Assembly: GCF_018687735.1 (NCBI RefSeq)
Contig: NZ_CP061304.1
Location: 1,757,949-1,821,948 of the forward strand
Direction: 5' to 3'
Length of the DNA stretch: 64,000 nucleotides
DNA from: Polynucleobacter sp. MG-5-Ahmo-C2
GTDB taxonomy: Bacteria > Pseudomonadota > Gammaproteobacteria > Burkholderiales > Burkholderiaceae
The notes under the pieces are model-generated. The model was not told where the DNA came from and made no database searches. It worked only from the letters and a program-made list of their open reading frames with translations. Made by a program: the position numbers and the translations under genes. Of the stretch, positions 43,412-51,787 are shown piece after piece; the stretch's first letter is position 1, and each line of letters begins with the position of its first letter.

Positions 43412-43526
43412 ATCTCGTTTTAAACGACATTACAAGCAGTGATGGTAAATAAGCGTCGCTTAAATCGACGGTTAACCAACGCAGGGATGACAAATCCCCA
43501 ATAAATAAAGCGTCCTTTTAAAGGAC
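43412..43526. repeat. Palindrome cluster C5
   Basis: P1 TCTCGTTTTAAACGACAT is at 43413-43430 with one mismatch. P2 CGTCGCTTAAATCGACG is at 43454-43470. A GGGAT-GACAA-ATCCC hairpin lies at about 43484-43498. P3 GTCCTTTTAAAGGAC is at 43512-43526. The order and spacing match C4. Confidence 0.92.
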
Positions 43527-43556
43527 AGTTCATGATGGGGGGATGTGAACGGCAAC

Positions 43557-43607
43557 TGTAAACCATGTGGTCGGTACCGGATGTAAACCGTGTGTCCGGT
43601 ACGGACC
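43557..43607. repeat. IS-end-like repeats copies 2 and 3
   Basis: TGTAAACCATGTGGTCGG at 43557 and TGTAAACCGTGTGTCCGG at 43582 are tandem variants of the 41559 repeat. Copy 3 matches it with one difference over 26 bases. Confidence 0.55.
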
Positions 43608-43616
43608 AGGGGTTCT

Positions 43617-43692
43617 TGGTGGCCCGGGGCGGAATCGAACCACCGACACAAGGATTTTCAATCCTCTGCTCTACCGACTGAGCTACCAGGCC
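43617..43692 (-). tRNA. tRNA-Phe (GAA)
   Basis: The 76-base gene reads 5' from 43692. The acceptor GGCCTGG pairs with CCGGGCC. The D-arm is GCTCAGTCGGTAGAGC and the anticodon arm AGGATTGAAAATCCT has anticodon GAA. The T-arm is GGTTCGATTCC within its stem, and the 3' ACCA is encoded. It is the only intact member of the fragment family in this window. It sits at the right edge of the accessory array and 58 bases beyond the ycaO-fusion stop. Confidence 0.98.
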
Positions 43693-43749
43693 AAGACTTG
43701 GGATTATAAATGAAACTGTGCTTTAGCCCAGAAATTGGCCCTGTCCCAG

Positions 43750-45954
43750 CTAAGTAGCCCTGGCATGGACCCTGGAGCGTGCCTCATGTAATTTTCTATA
43801 GCTATCGATCAAGCGATGGTGCCTATCAAGGCCTTCCAGTTTTATGCTGGTTGGAGTTAGTCCGTAGAAACGCACGCTGCCATCCACCGAGCCCATTACG
43901 GCATCCATTCTGATGTCGCCAAACATCCGGCGTAAGTTGATTATGTAGTCATCAATCTTCAAATCTTTGTTTTGCAGAATCTCCAGCACCGCCTCTAGAG
44001 CCCGATAAAATAACCTGCGCTCCATAGTATTGTCGTTATATTGAAGGAAGGCGCCAACCAGCTCTAGCGCCTCATCAAATTGCCCCAACGCTAGATGAAT
44101 TAGAAGCTTCAATTCCAGAACTGTTAGCTGACCCCAGGGCGTATTTTCATCAAACTCAACACCAATCAATGTAGCGATATCGCCATATTCATCTAGTTCA
44201 TTATTCGTGAGGCGCTCAAGCAAAGCACTTAATTGTTCATCACCCAAGGAATGGACATTCAAAATATCCTCGCGGAACAGCAACGCTTTGTTGGTGTTAT
44301 CCCAAATCAGATCTTCTACTGGATAGACCTCTGAATAACCGGGTACCAAGATCCTGCATGCAATCGCACCCAGCTGGTCGTATACCGCCACGTAAGAATC
44401 TTTACCCATATCTTTGAGAATGCCAAACAAGGTTGCCGCCTCTTCGGTATTTGAGTTCTTGCCGTGACCAGAAAAATCCCATTCGACAAAATCGTAATCG
44501 GGCTTTGCGCTGAAGAAGCGCCAGGACACAATACCGCTAGAGTCAATAAAGTGTTCAACAAAATTATTTGGTTCAGCCACTGCTTCACTTGCAAAGGTCG
44601 GCGGAGGCAAATCATTTAAGCCCTCTAAGCTTCGCCCCTGCAACAATTCCGTCAAACTCCGCTCCAGTGCGACCTCCAAACTGGGGTGCGCTCCGAATGA
44701 TGCAAACACACCGCCTGTCCGCGGATTCATCAAAGCGACGCACATCACTGGATAAACTCCACCCAGCGATGCATCCTTTACCAGTACAGGAAAGCCCTGC
44801 TCTTCTAGGCCCTGAATGCCGGCCAAAATACCGGGGTATTTAGCGAGCACTTCCTTGGGCACATCAGGAAGAGCGAGTTCGCCTTCCAGAATTTCGCGCT
44901 TAACTGCGCGCTCAAAAATCTCTGACAGACATTGCACCTGCGCCTCAGCCAAAGTATTGCCAGCACTCATACCATTGCTGACATAAAGATTTTCAATAAG
45001 GTTAGATGGAAAATAAACGGTCTTACCATCTGATTGACGTACATACGGCAACGAACAAATACCGCGCTCAGAATTTCCAGAGTTAGTATCGATTAAATGT
45101 GAGCCACGTAATTCGCCATCAGGATTAAAAATCTTCAGGCAGTATTTGTCTAGAATCTCTGTTGGCAGAGCGTCGTTGGTGGCTGGTTTGAACCAGCGCT
45201 CATTCGGGTAGTGAACAAATGTGCTGTTGGCAATCTCTTCACCCCAAAATGTTCCGGCGTAGAAGTGGTTATTGCTTAGTCGCTCGATATACTCGCCCAA
45301 GGCTGATGCCAAAGCGCTTTCCTTCGTTGACCCCTTGCCATTGGTAAAACACATCGGTGAGTGCGCATCACGAATATGTAAAGACCAGACATTGGGAATA
45401 ATGTTGCGCCATGAGGCAATTTCAATCTTGATTCCGAGATTCGCCAACATACTAGTCATATTGGCAATCGTTTGCTCAAGCGGCAAATCTTTACCAGCAA
45501 TAAAGGTGCTGGCATCACCAACTGGCTTTAGAGCCAACAATGTCTGTGCATCCTCATCCAGGTTTTTTACTTCCTCAATCACAAACTCTGGGCCAGCTTG
45601 CACCACTTTTTTAACTGTACAACGTTCAATGGAGCGCAAAATACCTTGGCGATCATTGGCAGAAATATCTTCCGGTAACTCAACCTGAATCTTAAAAATC
45701 TGCTGATATCGGTTTTCAGGGTCAACAATATTGTTTTGAGATAGACGAATATTTTCTGTGGGAATCTTGCGCGCATCACAATACAGCTTCACAAAATAAG
45801 CAGCACATAAAGCGGATGAGGCCAAAAAGTAATCAAAGGGGCCAGGGGCAGAGCCGTCGCCCTTATAGCGTATCGGCTGATCCGCGATTACAGTGAAGTC
45901 ATCGAACTTCGCCTCTAGACGAAACTTATCGAGAAAGTTGACCTTAATTTCCAT
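43750..45954 (-). CDS. OsmC domain fused to YcaO-family protein
   Basis: The 734-residue protein has an N-terminal OsmC-like domain (about 1-140: FTVIADQPIRYKGDGSAPGPFDYFLASSALCAAYFVKLYC). A YcaO domain follows (about 165-580: MCFTNGKGSTKESALASALGEYIERLS, SERGICSLPYVRQSDGKTVYFPSN, GNTLAEAQVQCLSEIFERA), then a helical C-terminus. YcaO domains use ATP to activate backbone amides. Stand-alone YcaO proteins in proteobacteria are linked to RimO-dependent methylthiolation of ribosomal protein S12. The role of the fused OsmC part is unknown. Confidence 0.9.
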   Translation of the reverse strand: MEIKVNFLDKFRLEAKFDDFTVIADQPIRYKGDGSAPGPFDYFLASSALCAAYFVKLYCDARKIPTENIRLSQNNIVDPENRYQQIFKIQVELPEDISANDRQGILRSIERCTVKKVVQAGPEFVIEEVKNLDEDAQTLLALKPVGDASTFIAGKDLPLEQTIANMTSMLANLGIKIEIASWRNIIPNVWSLHIRDAHSPMCFTNGKGSTKESALASALGEYIERLSNNHFYAGTFWGEEIANSTFVHYPNERWFKPATNDALPTEILDKYCLKIFNPDGELRGSHLIDTNSGNSERGICSLPYVRQSDGKTVYFPSNLIENLYVSNGMSAGNTLAEAQVQCLSEIFERAVKREILEGELALPDVPKEVLAKYPGILAGIQGLEEQGFPVLVKDASLGGVYPVMCVALMNPRTGGVFASFGAHPSLEVALERSLTELLQGRSLEGLNDLPPPTFASEAVAEPNNFVEHFIDSSGIVSWRFFSAKPDYDFVEWDFSGHGKNSNTEEAATLFGILKDMGKDSYVAVYDQLGAIACRILVPGYSEVYPVEDLIWDNTNKALLFREDILNVHSLGDEQLSALLERLTNNELDEYGDIATLIGVEFDENTPWGQLTVLELKLLIHLALGQFDEALELVGAFLQYNDNTMERRLFYRALEAVLEILQNKDLKIDDYIINLRRMFGDIRMDAVMGSVDGSVRFYGLTPTSIKLEGLDRHHRLIDSYRKLHEARSRVHARAT

Positions 45955-46030
45955 GGGAGTAATTTTAAGAATGGTAGCGAAAAGAGTGCTCTGCCAACAT
46001 CCTATTTGGCAGATTTATTCGCCTGCAGTC

Positions 46031-46714
46031 TTATTGCTCGCCCTTATTGCGAGATGTATCTATGCCCAGGGCTTTTAGCTTGCGATACAAGTGGGTTCTT
46101 TCTAAACCCGTGTACTCAGAAATCTTGGTCATGCTGCCACCCATGATTTGCATTTGATGCTCAAAATAAGCTTTCTCAAAGAGGTCTCTTGCTTCCCTCA
46201 AAGGTAAATCAAAATAGGTTTTTGCAATACCGCTAATGTACTCACCCTCAAGCGGCACTGGAGCCGGCTCACCAGCAGCTGGCTTTGGGGCGGCGGCCTG
46301 ATTGGCGTTGGATGGAACGGCCCTTTCCGTAGCTGGCTCAACATATTTTGGGGAACTTTCTAGGGCCTTACTAACGGTCTTCAACAGCTTTTGTAATGCA
46401 ATTGGCTTTTCTAAAAAATTCAATGCGCCAATTCGTGTAGCTTCAACTGCCGTATCAATAGTGGCATGACCAGACATCATCACCACGGGCATGGTGAGCT
46501 GACCTGTTTTAGACCACTCTTTAAGCAAGGTAATGCCATCAGTATCTGGCATCCAAATATCCAGCAAGACAAGATCAGGGCGCATTTGCTCACGAATGGT
46601 ACGGGCCTGAATAGCACTCTCCGCTGCATACACCGTATGACCTTCGTCCGTCAGAATCTCATTGAGAAGCTCACGAATTCCCATCTCGTCATCAACAACC
46701 AAAATACTAGCCAT
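46031..46714 (-). CDS. NtrX-like response regulator lacking the AAA+ domain
   Basis: The 227-residue protein has an N-terminal receiver domain (DDE triad, LLDIWMPDTDG with the phospho-acceptor Asp, MMSGHATIDTA, LEKPI). A linker rich in Ala and Pro (about 125-155) follows, then a Fis-type HTH (LPLREARDLFEKAYFEHQMQ..MTKISEYTGLERTHLYRKLKALGI). It lacks the sigma54-activating AAA+ module of classical NtrX, so it cannot open sigma54 promoters and should act as a plain DNA-binding regulator. It lies 2 bases after the NtrY-like kinase gene. Confidence 0.9.
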   Translation of the reverse strand: MASILVVDDEMGIRELLNEILTDEGHTVYAAESAIQARTIREQMRPDLVLLDIWMPDTDGITLLKEWSKTGQLTMPVVMMSGHATIDTAVEATRIGALNFLEKPIALQKLLKTVSKALESSPKYVEPATERAVPSNANQAAAPKPAAGEPAPVPLEGEYISGIAKTYFDLPLREARDLFEKAYFEHQMQIMGGSMTKISEYTGLERTHLYRKLKALGIDTSRNKGEQ

Positions 46715-46716
46715 AC

Positions 46717-49026
46717 TTAGGCCGCCTCTTTTGCTAGATTCATAAACAATACCGATACCCGCGCACCAATCACTTCTGCCCCCTGCATACGGTTTCGTAT
46801 TTCAATTTTGGCAGAGTGATCATCAATGATTTTCTTAACAACCGCCAAACCTAATCCCGTGCCCTTAGTCTTGGTTGTGACATAAGGCTCAAATGCTCTT
46901 GCCAATATCTTAGCTGGAAATCCTACCCCAGAATCACTAATTGTTAATCGCACGGCTTTTTGTTCTACGCCATTGTGCTCTCCATAGGGCACTAATTCTG
47001 TTTTTACCTCAACGACCTCGCCAGGATGGGGGCCCTCAAGCGTGGCATCTTGTGCGTTTTGTAATAGATTATGAATAACTTGCCTGAGCTGAGTTGGGTC
47101 ACCCATAATTTCTGGACAGCTTGGGTCAAGTTGAGTGCGCAAGGGGCTGCCTTCGTATAAGCCCAAAATTTCTGTAATCAGTGTATTGATCGAAACTGGC
47201 TTTAGCTGTGGGGTTGGCGTTTTGGCGAAATCCCTAAAGTCATTCACCATCTCTTTCATTGCCTGCACCTGACCAATAATGGTCTCAGTGCTGCGATTAA
47301 TCATTTCTTCCTGCTCCGGACTCAACTTACCAGCCAGCTTATGCTGCAAACGCTCAGCTGATAGCTGAATTGGGGTCAGTGGATTTTTAATTTCATGGGC
47401 CAAGCGTCTAGCAACTTCACTCCAAGCAATTGATCTTTGTGCGCTAACCACATCGGTAATGTCATCAAACACCACCATACGCAAATCTGCTGTCAGTTCT
47501 GTGCCCCGGACAAACAAGGTGACGCCCAGTTCGTTCTCAAATTCATTGGCAGTGTGTAGCTGGATTTGTTTTTGCCAGACAGGGGCCCCTTTTTGAGAAA
47601 TCTGGGGCGCGGGGGGGCTTTCATTAGCAACCGCAAGCTTCATCGTTGCAAAACCCTCTTTAATGGCCCCCTCAAACTCTGAAAGCGCCAGGTTACTGCT
47701 GAGTGGCTTACCATCTAAAAGGGTTAAGTCTTGCGCAAAAATTCGATCTGCACCCGCATTGCTCGACACTACATTGTAGTTCTTATCAAAGATACAAACA
47801 CCTGCCGTTAGGCTCCCTAGAACCTTCTCCAGGAATGCCTTGGACTCTTGCAAAGAAGTACGCGTATCAGCAAGCTGCCTAGTCATCACATTAAATTGGC
47901 GCGTCAACATGCCGAGTTCATCGCCGGTATCTAGCTCGGGCTTGGGCGATAAATCGCCTTGTGCAACCGCCTGAGTTCCCTTAAGCAGCATTAATAACGG
48001 GCGCGCTAATTGACGCCCCAGCAGCAAAGCCAAAGTGACGGCAACAAATAGAGCGAAAAATAAGGTGAGCGTTAGTGTGCCAACAAACATTTTACGAAGG
48101 CCAGCGCGCCCTAAAGACTTCTCTTGATACTCGCTATAAGCAGACTCAACAGCAAAAATATTTTTAGCTACCGGGCTTGGAATAAAGCGCACCAATTGCA
48201 AAAAATATTTATCTTCTGCGTCTTTATTGGACTCCATTTTGCCTAGCATCGGCTTCTTACGCACAATCGGCACAATCGCTCTTACCTGATAACCGCGCTG
48301 ACCATCTTCCATTTCAACCTGGTCTAAAAAAGTCACACCCTTCTTTTTAAAAGATTCGGCAACTATCTCAACGCTAGGTGCAGGTAAATATTTTTTAGGC
48401 CTTAACTCGCTCGTTAAGATCAAGTTACGCTGAATATTAAAAAGGCTAACCTCTTGAATACCGAATTGATTGCGTATCTTCATGATCATCGCGCCAACCT
48501 GATCAGATGTCGCACCAGCAGGTACTTGTACAACTTGCTCGGCGATAAAATTTCCCTCGGCAAGAATCTCTTCTTGAGCAATTCGCAAGGTAACGCGCCC
48601 CAACTCTAAGCCAGAGTTCAGTGCTGACTCGACCTTTACATCAAACCAAGTTTCAATGCTACGTGATACGAACTGCAATGAAACGCCATACAAAATTAAG
48701 CCTGGAACAATCCCAACTAAAGCAAAAATCATTGCCAATTTAGCAATCAAACGAGTGCCAAAATGGCCCCTGTACCAGCGAACACCAATCACCGTTACCA
48801 AAGTCAAAATCACCAGGGTTAGACAAACCCCAATAACAACATTGGCCGCATAAAGCCAAATAAAGTAGTTATCAAAAAACTCTGTGTTTGAGGAGGCAAT
48901 CGATAGCAAGACCAAGAGCAATAATGCGAACGCGCCAATCACTCCAATCGCAACTGGAATTGCCTTTTTTCTCCAGGCCCTAGATGTAAAAAAGGCCCCC
49001 TTTAACGGCGTTGAGGATGCTCTCAT
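46717..49026 (-). CDS. NtrY-family sensor histidine kinase
   Basis: The 769-residue membrane kinase has three N-terminal helices (two before residue 70, another near 90-110) and an extracytoplasmic region. A membrane helix near 310-335 and a HAMP segment follow, then a PAS domain (about 395-520), the H-box SEVARRLAHEIKNPLTPIQLSAERLQHKL and the ATPase motifs (LLQNAQDAT, DSGVGFP, TKGTGLGLAVVKKII). It pairs with the following response regulator. Its start overlaps the DUF4390 stop by 4 bases. Confidence 0.93.
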   Translation of the reverse strand: MRASSTPLKGAFFTSRAWRKKAIPVAIGVIGAFALLLLVLLSIASSNTEFFDNYFIWLYAANVVIGVCLTLVILTLVTVIGVRWYRGHFGTRLIAKLAMIFALVGIVPGLILYGVSLQFVSRSIETWFDVKVESALNSGLELGRVTLRIAQEEILAEGNFIAEQVVQVPAGATSDQVGAMIMKIRNQFGIQEVSLFNIQRNLILTSELRPKKYLPAPSVEIVAESFKKKGVTFLDQVEMEDGQRGYQVRAIVPIVRKKPMLGKMESNKDAEDKYFLQLVRFIPSPVAKNIFAVESAYSEYQEKSLGRAGLRKMFVGTLTLTLFFALFVAVTLALLLGRQLARPLLMLLKGTQAVAQGDLSPKPELDTGDELGMLTRQFNVMTRQLADTRTSLQESKAFLEKVLGSLTAGVCIFDKNYNVVSSNAGADRIFAQDLTLLDGKPLSSNLALSEFEGAIKEGFATMKLAVANESPPAPQISQKGAPVWQKQIQLHTANEFENELGVTLFVRGTELTADLRMVVFDDITDVVSAQRSIAWSEVARRLAHEIKNPLTPIQLSAERLQHKLAGKLSPEQEEMINRSTETIIGQVQAMKEMVNDFRDFAKTPTPQLKPVSINTLITEILGLYEGSPLRTQLDPSCPEIMGDPTQLRQVIHNLLQNAQDATLEGPHPGEVVEVKTELVPYGEHNGVEQKAVRLTISDSGVGFPAKILARAFEPYVTTKTKGTGLGLAVVKKIIDDHSAKIEIRNRMQGAEVIGARVSVLFMNLAKEAA

Positions 49027-49604
49027 CGCTTAATGAGATTGGAGCTGGTTGGCAAAAAGGGAAAGCGCAGCCAATCGCTAGAAACATTCCAATCACGATT
49101 GTTTAAGGCATTCACCTGAAATGGCTTGGGTAATTTGCTTAAATCCAAATTCATACGTAAGGAGGCCGTATATGCTTTACTTGTATCTAACTGACTACCA
49201 TCAATTACACGCCAGCCGCCAATGCTGCCAACCGCTTGCAAGGCCTCTGAAATTGTCTTTGCGGAAAATGTAAATCCTTCCGAAGCAATTCGGTACTGCT
49301 GGGTAAGGGGTTGATAGGACAGCCGAGTTTGTCTTTGGGTAAGCGCTGACTTCTCATCAAACCAGTACCAACGCGAGCGGGTTAAATCAAACTCTGTTTG
49401 AAAATACAGAACCACCCCTTTTTGCACAGCGTCTTCAAGACCAGGGGAAAGCTCAATCTGAAAAGTGGCATTTAAAAGCCAGTCGTTATCAACCCTCTCC
49501 AACTCAAAGGATTTGATTTTGATTCCTTCTGCACTTGCGCTTGTTGAAAATACACTCAACGCCATCAAGCATAAGAAGATGAATTGTTTAATTCTTTGGC
49601 TCAT
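49023..49604 (-). CDS. DUF4390 exported protein
   Basis: The 193-residue protein has a signal peptide (about 1-26). The mature part is a beta-rich domain with IKSFELERVDNDWLLNATFQIELSPGLEDAVQKGVVLYFQTEF and RSRWYWFDEK, the DUF4390 pattern. It is conserved between rsmB and ntrY in betaproteobacteria, overlapping both genes by 4 bases. It may present a periplasmic signal to the NtrY-like kinase; this is inferred from position only. Confidence 0.9.
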   Translation of the reverse strand: MSQRIKQFIFLCLMALSVFSTSASAEGIKIKSFELERVDNDWLLNATFQIELSPGLEDAVQKGVVLYFQTEFDLTRSRWYWFDEKSALTQRQTRLSYQPLTQQYRIASEGFTFSAKTISEALQAVGSIGGWRVIDGSQLDTSKAYTASLRMNLDLSKLPKPFQVNALNNRDWNVSSDWLRFPFLPTSSNLIKR

Positions 49605-50944
49605 GGCCCGTTTTTCTTAAACAAAGCATAGTAAAAACCATCACTTATATCCGTCGGCAGAATCTGTCCTGGAGCATCTAATCGTACCGCATTGCCATGC
49701 TCTGCGGTAAACCAGTGTGCTTGCCCCTCCCCCTCCTCTGGAAATACTGAGCAGGTAACGTAGAGCATTAGGCCATCGGGCTTCAACATTTTCCAAGCCT
49801 GTTCCAAAATACCACGCTGCTTGATCTGCAAAGACTTGATATCCGCCTCACGCCTTAAAAAGGGAATGTCTGGATGTCTGGCCACAATACCCGAGGCAGA
49901 GCATGGTGCATCGAGCAAAATTTTGTCGAAAAGGCGACCATCCCACCAAGATGCCTTGGATGCATCGCCTCGAAGCACCTGTACCTTGTCAGAGTGCAGG
50001 CGCAACCGGTCTAAGTTACCGCTAATCTTGCCAAGACGCTCACCATCGATTTCTAACGCCACCATCTCGCAATCAGACAGCTCTAACAAGTGTGCGGTTT
50101 TTCCACCGGGTGCTGCACAAGCATCCAATATTCGCTCGCCCGGCTGAGGGCTCAAAAGGGTTGCCGCCAACTGCGCTCCAGCATCTTGAACCGATACCGA
50201 ACCACTATAAAAGCCTGGCAGCTCTGAAACAGGAACTGCATTCCTTAAGAGCAAACTAGCGGAAAGTTTCACTCCCGCAAGCTCTTCAATTGGGTGAGAC
50301 TCAATTCCAACATCGCTCAATAGTGCCTGATATTGCTCCCGTGAATATTGTTTTTGATTAACGCGCAAAATTAACGGGGCGCGTTTTGCTTGGGCGAACA
50401 AAATTGACTGCCAAGTCTTCGAGTAATTTCGTTTTAAGTTGGCACGCCACCAGGGCGGAACAAACATCGGAACAGGATCTGGGGGAAAACGTCTTTCACC
50501 CTCTGGAGGCTGCACGACAAGACTAACCTTGCGAAGCACTGCATTCACCAGGCCTTTGGCATACATCGTTTTATCGTAGTCAGCGCAAGCGCTTACAGCC
50601 TCATCAACAATGGTGTGTGCGGCGTAGCCTCTGCCATCTGTGATTTCATTTAAAAAAAGTGCAATTGCAATACTCAACAGATGATCCACCTCTGGCGGTG
50701 GATTCTTTGGAATAAATTCTTTAATGTACTCGTGCGACCGAACCCATTTACGCAAGGCATCAAAGCTCAGGCTTTGCACAATGGGGCGCTCATGAGGATC
50801 TAATTCATCCAGAACCTCCGTCAGTGACCGGCCACTCATTACCTCACCAATAGCTTGTGCAGCAATACTGATTGCTTCAGAAAGTGGAAGACTATGCGGT
50901 ATTTTTTTATCAGTCAAATGAATTTGCTCTGGGATATGCCCCAT
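49601..50944 (-). CDS. rsmB: 16S rRNA (cytosine-967-C5) methyltransferase RsmB
   Basis: The enzyme methylates C967 of 16S rRNA. The protein of about 447 residues has an N-terminal NusB-like domain. The SAM-dependent core shows [38 protein letters not shown], the catalytic Cys in [16 protein letters not shown] and the second Cys in [12 protein letters not shown] place the start at ATG 50944, which overlaps htpX by 35 bases; a TTG at 50917 beside the htpX stop is an alternative. The frame continues upstream to 51025 but inside htpX. Confidence 0.93.
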   Translation of the reverse strand: MGHIPEQIHLTDKKIPHSLPLSEAISIAAQAIGEVMSGRSLTEVLDELDPHERPIVQSLSFDALRKWVRSHEYIKEFIPKNPPPEVDHLLSIAIALFLNEITDGRGYAAHTIVDEAVSACADYDKTMYAKGLVNAVLRKVSLVVQPPEGERRFPPDPVPMFVPPWWRANLKRNYSKTWQSILFAQAKRAPLILRVNQKQYSREQYQALLSDVGIESHPIEELAGVKLSASLLLRNAVPVSELPGFYSGSVSVQDAGAQLAATLLSPQPGERILDACAAPGGKTAHLLELSDCEMVALEIDGERLGKISGNLDRLRLHSDKVQVLRGDASKASWWDGRLFDKILLDAPCSASGIVARHPDIPFLRREADIKSLQIKQRGILEQAWKMLKPDGLMLYVTCSVFPEEGEGQAHWFTAEHGNAVRLDAPGQILPTDISDGFYYALFKKNGP

Positions 50945-51785
50945 TTTTTGCCATAGCCATGAGGCGTGCCACTCGCTCTTCAGTTGGTGGGTGGGTTGAA
51001 AATAATTGCGCAAGGCCGCCAGCACTTAAGGGATTCAGAATCATCATCTGTGCCGTCTCTGGATGGTGCTCCACAGCCTGAAATGGAATGTCTTGTGCGT
51101 AAGCATGAATTTTCTCTAGTGCGCAAGCTAAGGCCTCTGGGTCAGAACTAATTTCTGCTCCGCCGCGATCTGCTTCATATTCTCTTGCACGCGAAATACT
51201 CATTTGAATCAAACTCGCGGCAATGGGCGCCAAGATAGCAACCAATAGACTCGCAATCGGATTATTAGGCCTGCCCTCAGAATCACGCCCACCAAAAAAC
51301 ATTGCAAAGTTAGCGAGCGCAGAAATTGCACCAGCCATCGTAGCTGCAACTGTAGAAATTAAAATATCTCGATGCTGAACGTGCGCTAGCTCATGGGCCA
51401 TTACTCCGCGCAGCTCCCGGTTAGACAAAATCTTAAGAATTCCAGTGGTAGCTGCGACAGAAGCATTCTCTGGATTGCGTCCCGTTGCAAATGCATTGGG
51501 CGCATCCTCATTAATTAAAAATACTTTGGGCATGGGCAGGCCAGCTTTGTCAGCAAGCTCTTGTACCAATGCATAAAACTGTGGTGCAGATCGTTCATCA
51601 ACCTGCTGCGCATTGGTCATCCTCAACACCATCGTGTCGGAAAACCAATAGCTAAAAAAGTTCATGCCAAGGGCCAATAACAATGCCATTAGCATCCCTT
51701 GCTCCCCGCCCAACATCCCACCAACGACAATAAACAATGCCGTAATTGCCGCCATCAAGACAGCAGTTTTTGCGAAATTAAACAT
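50910..51785 (-). CDS. htpX: Membrane zinc protease HtpX
   Basis: HtpX degrades misfolded inner-membrane proteins. The 291 residues include two N-terminal membrane helices (about 5-50), the zinc motif HELAH ([12 protein letters not shown]) followed by two more helices, and [13 protein letters not shown] with the third metal ligand Glu. The length is normal. It starts 2 bases after the fmt stop and its end overlaps rsmB. Confidence 0.96.
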   Translation of the reverse strand: MFNFAKTAVLMAAITALFIVVGGMLGGEQGMLMALLLALGMNFFSYWFSDTMVLRMTNAQQVDERSAPQFYALVQELADKAGLPMPKVFLINEDAPNAFATGRNPENASVAATTGILKILSNRELRGVMAHELAHVQHRDILISTVAATMAGAISALANFAMFFGGRDSEGRPNNPIASLLVAILAPIAASLIQMSISRAREYEADRGGAEISSDPEALACALEKIHAYAQDIPFQAVEHHPETAQMMILNPLSAGGLAQLFSTHPPTEERVARLMAMAKNGAYPRANSFD

Positions 51786-51787
51786 TC

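Larger units (their letters stand above)
43345..43616. other. Gene-free region holding cluster C5 and IS-end-like repeats
   Basis: No gene is supported between phaZ and tRNA-Phe. The region carries the complete palindrome cluster C5 and two IS-end-like repeats, immediately next to the tRNA 3' end. Confidence 0.8.

Noticed and set aside
32480-43526. CRISPR array
   Set aside because: The palindromes are short, of several types and irregularly spaced by hundreds of bases or whole genes; no cas genes are present.
26483-43616. Prophage or conjugative element
   Set aside because: No phage structural, replication, relaxase or type IV secretion genes are seen; the cargo is metabolic or resistance genes.
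50945-51025. Longer N-terminus of RsmB
   Set aside because: The extra 27 codons lie within htpX and encode residues with no counterpart in the family.
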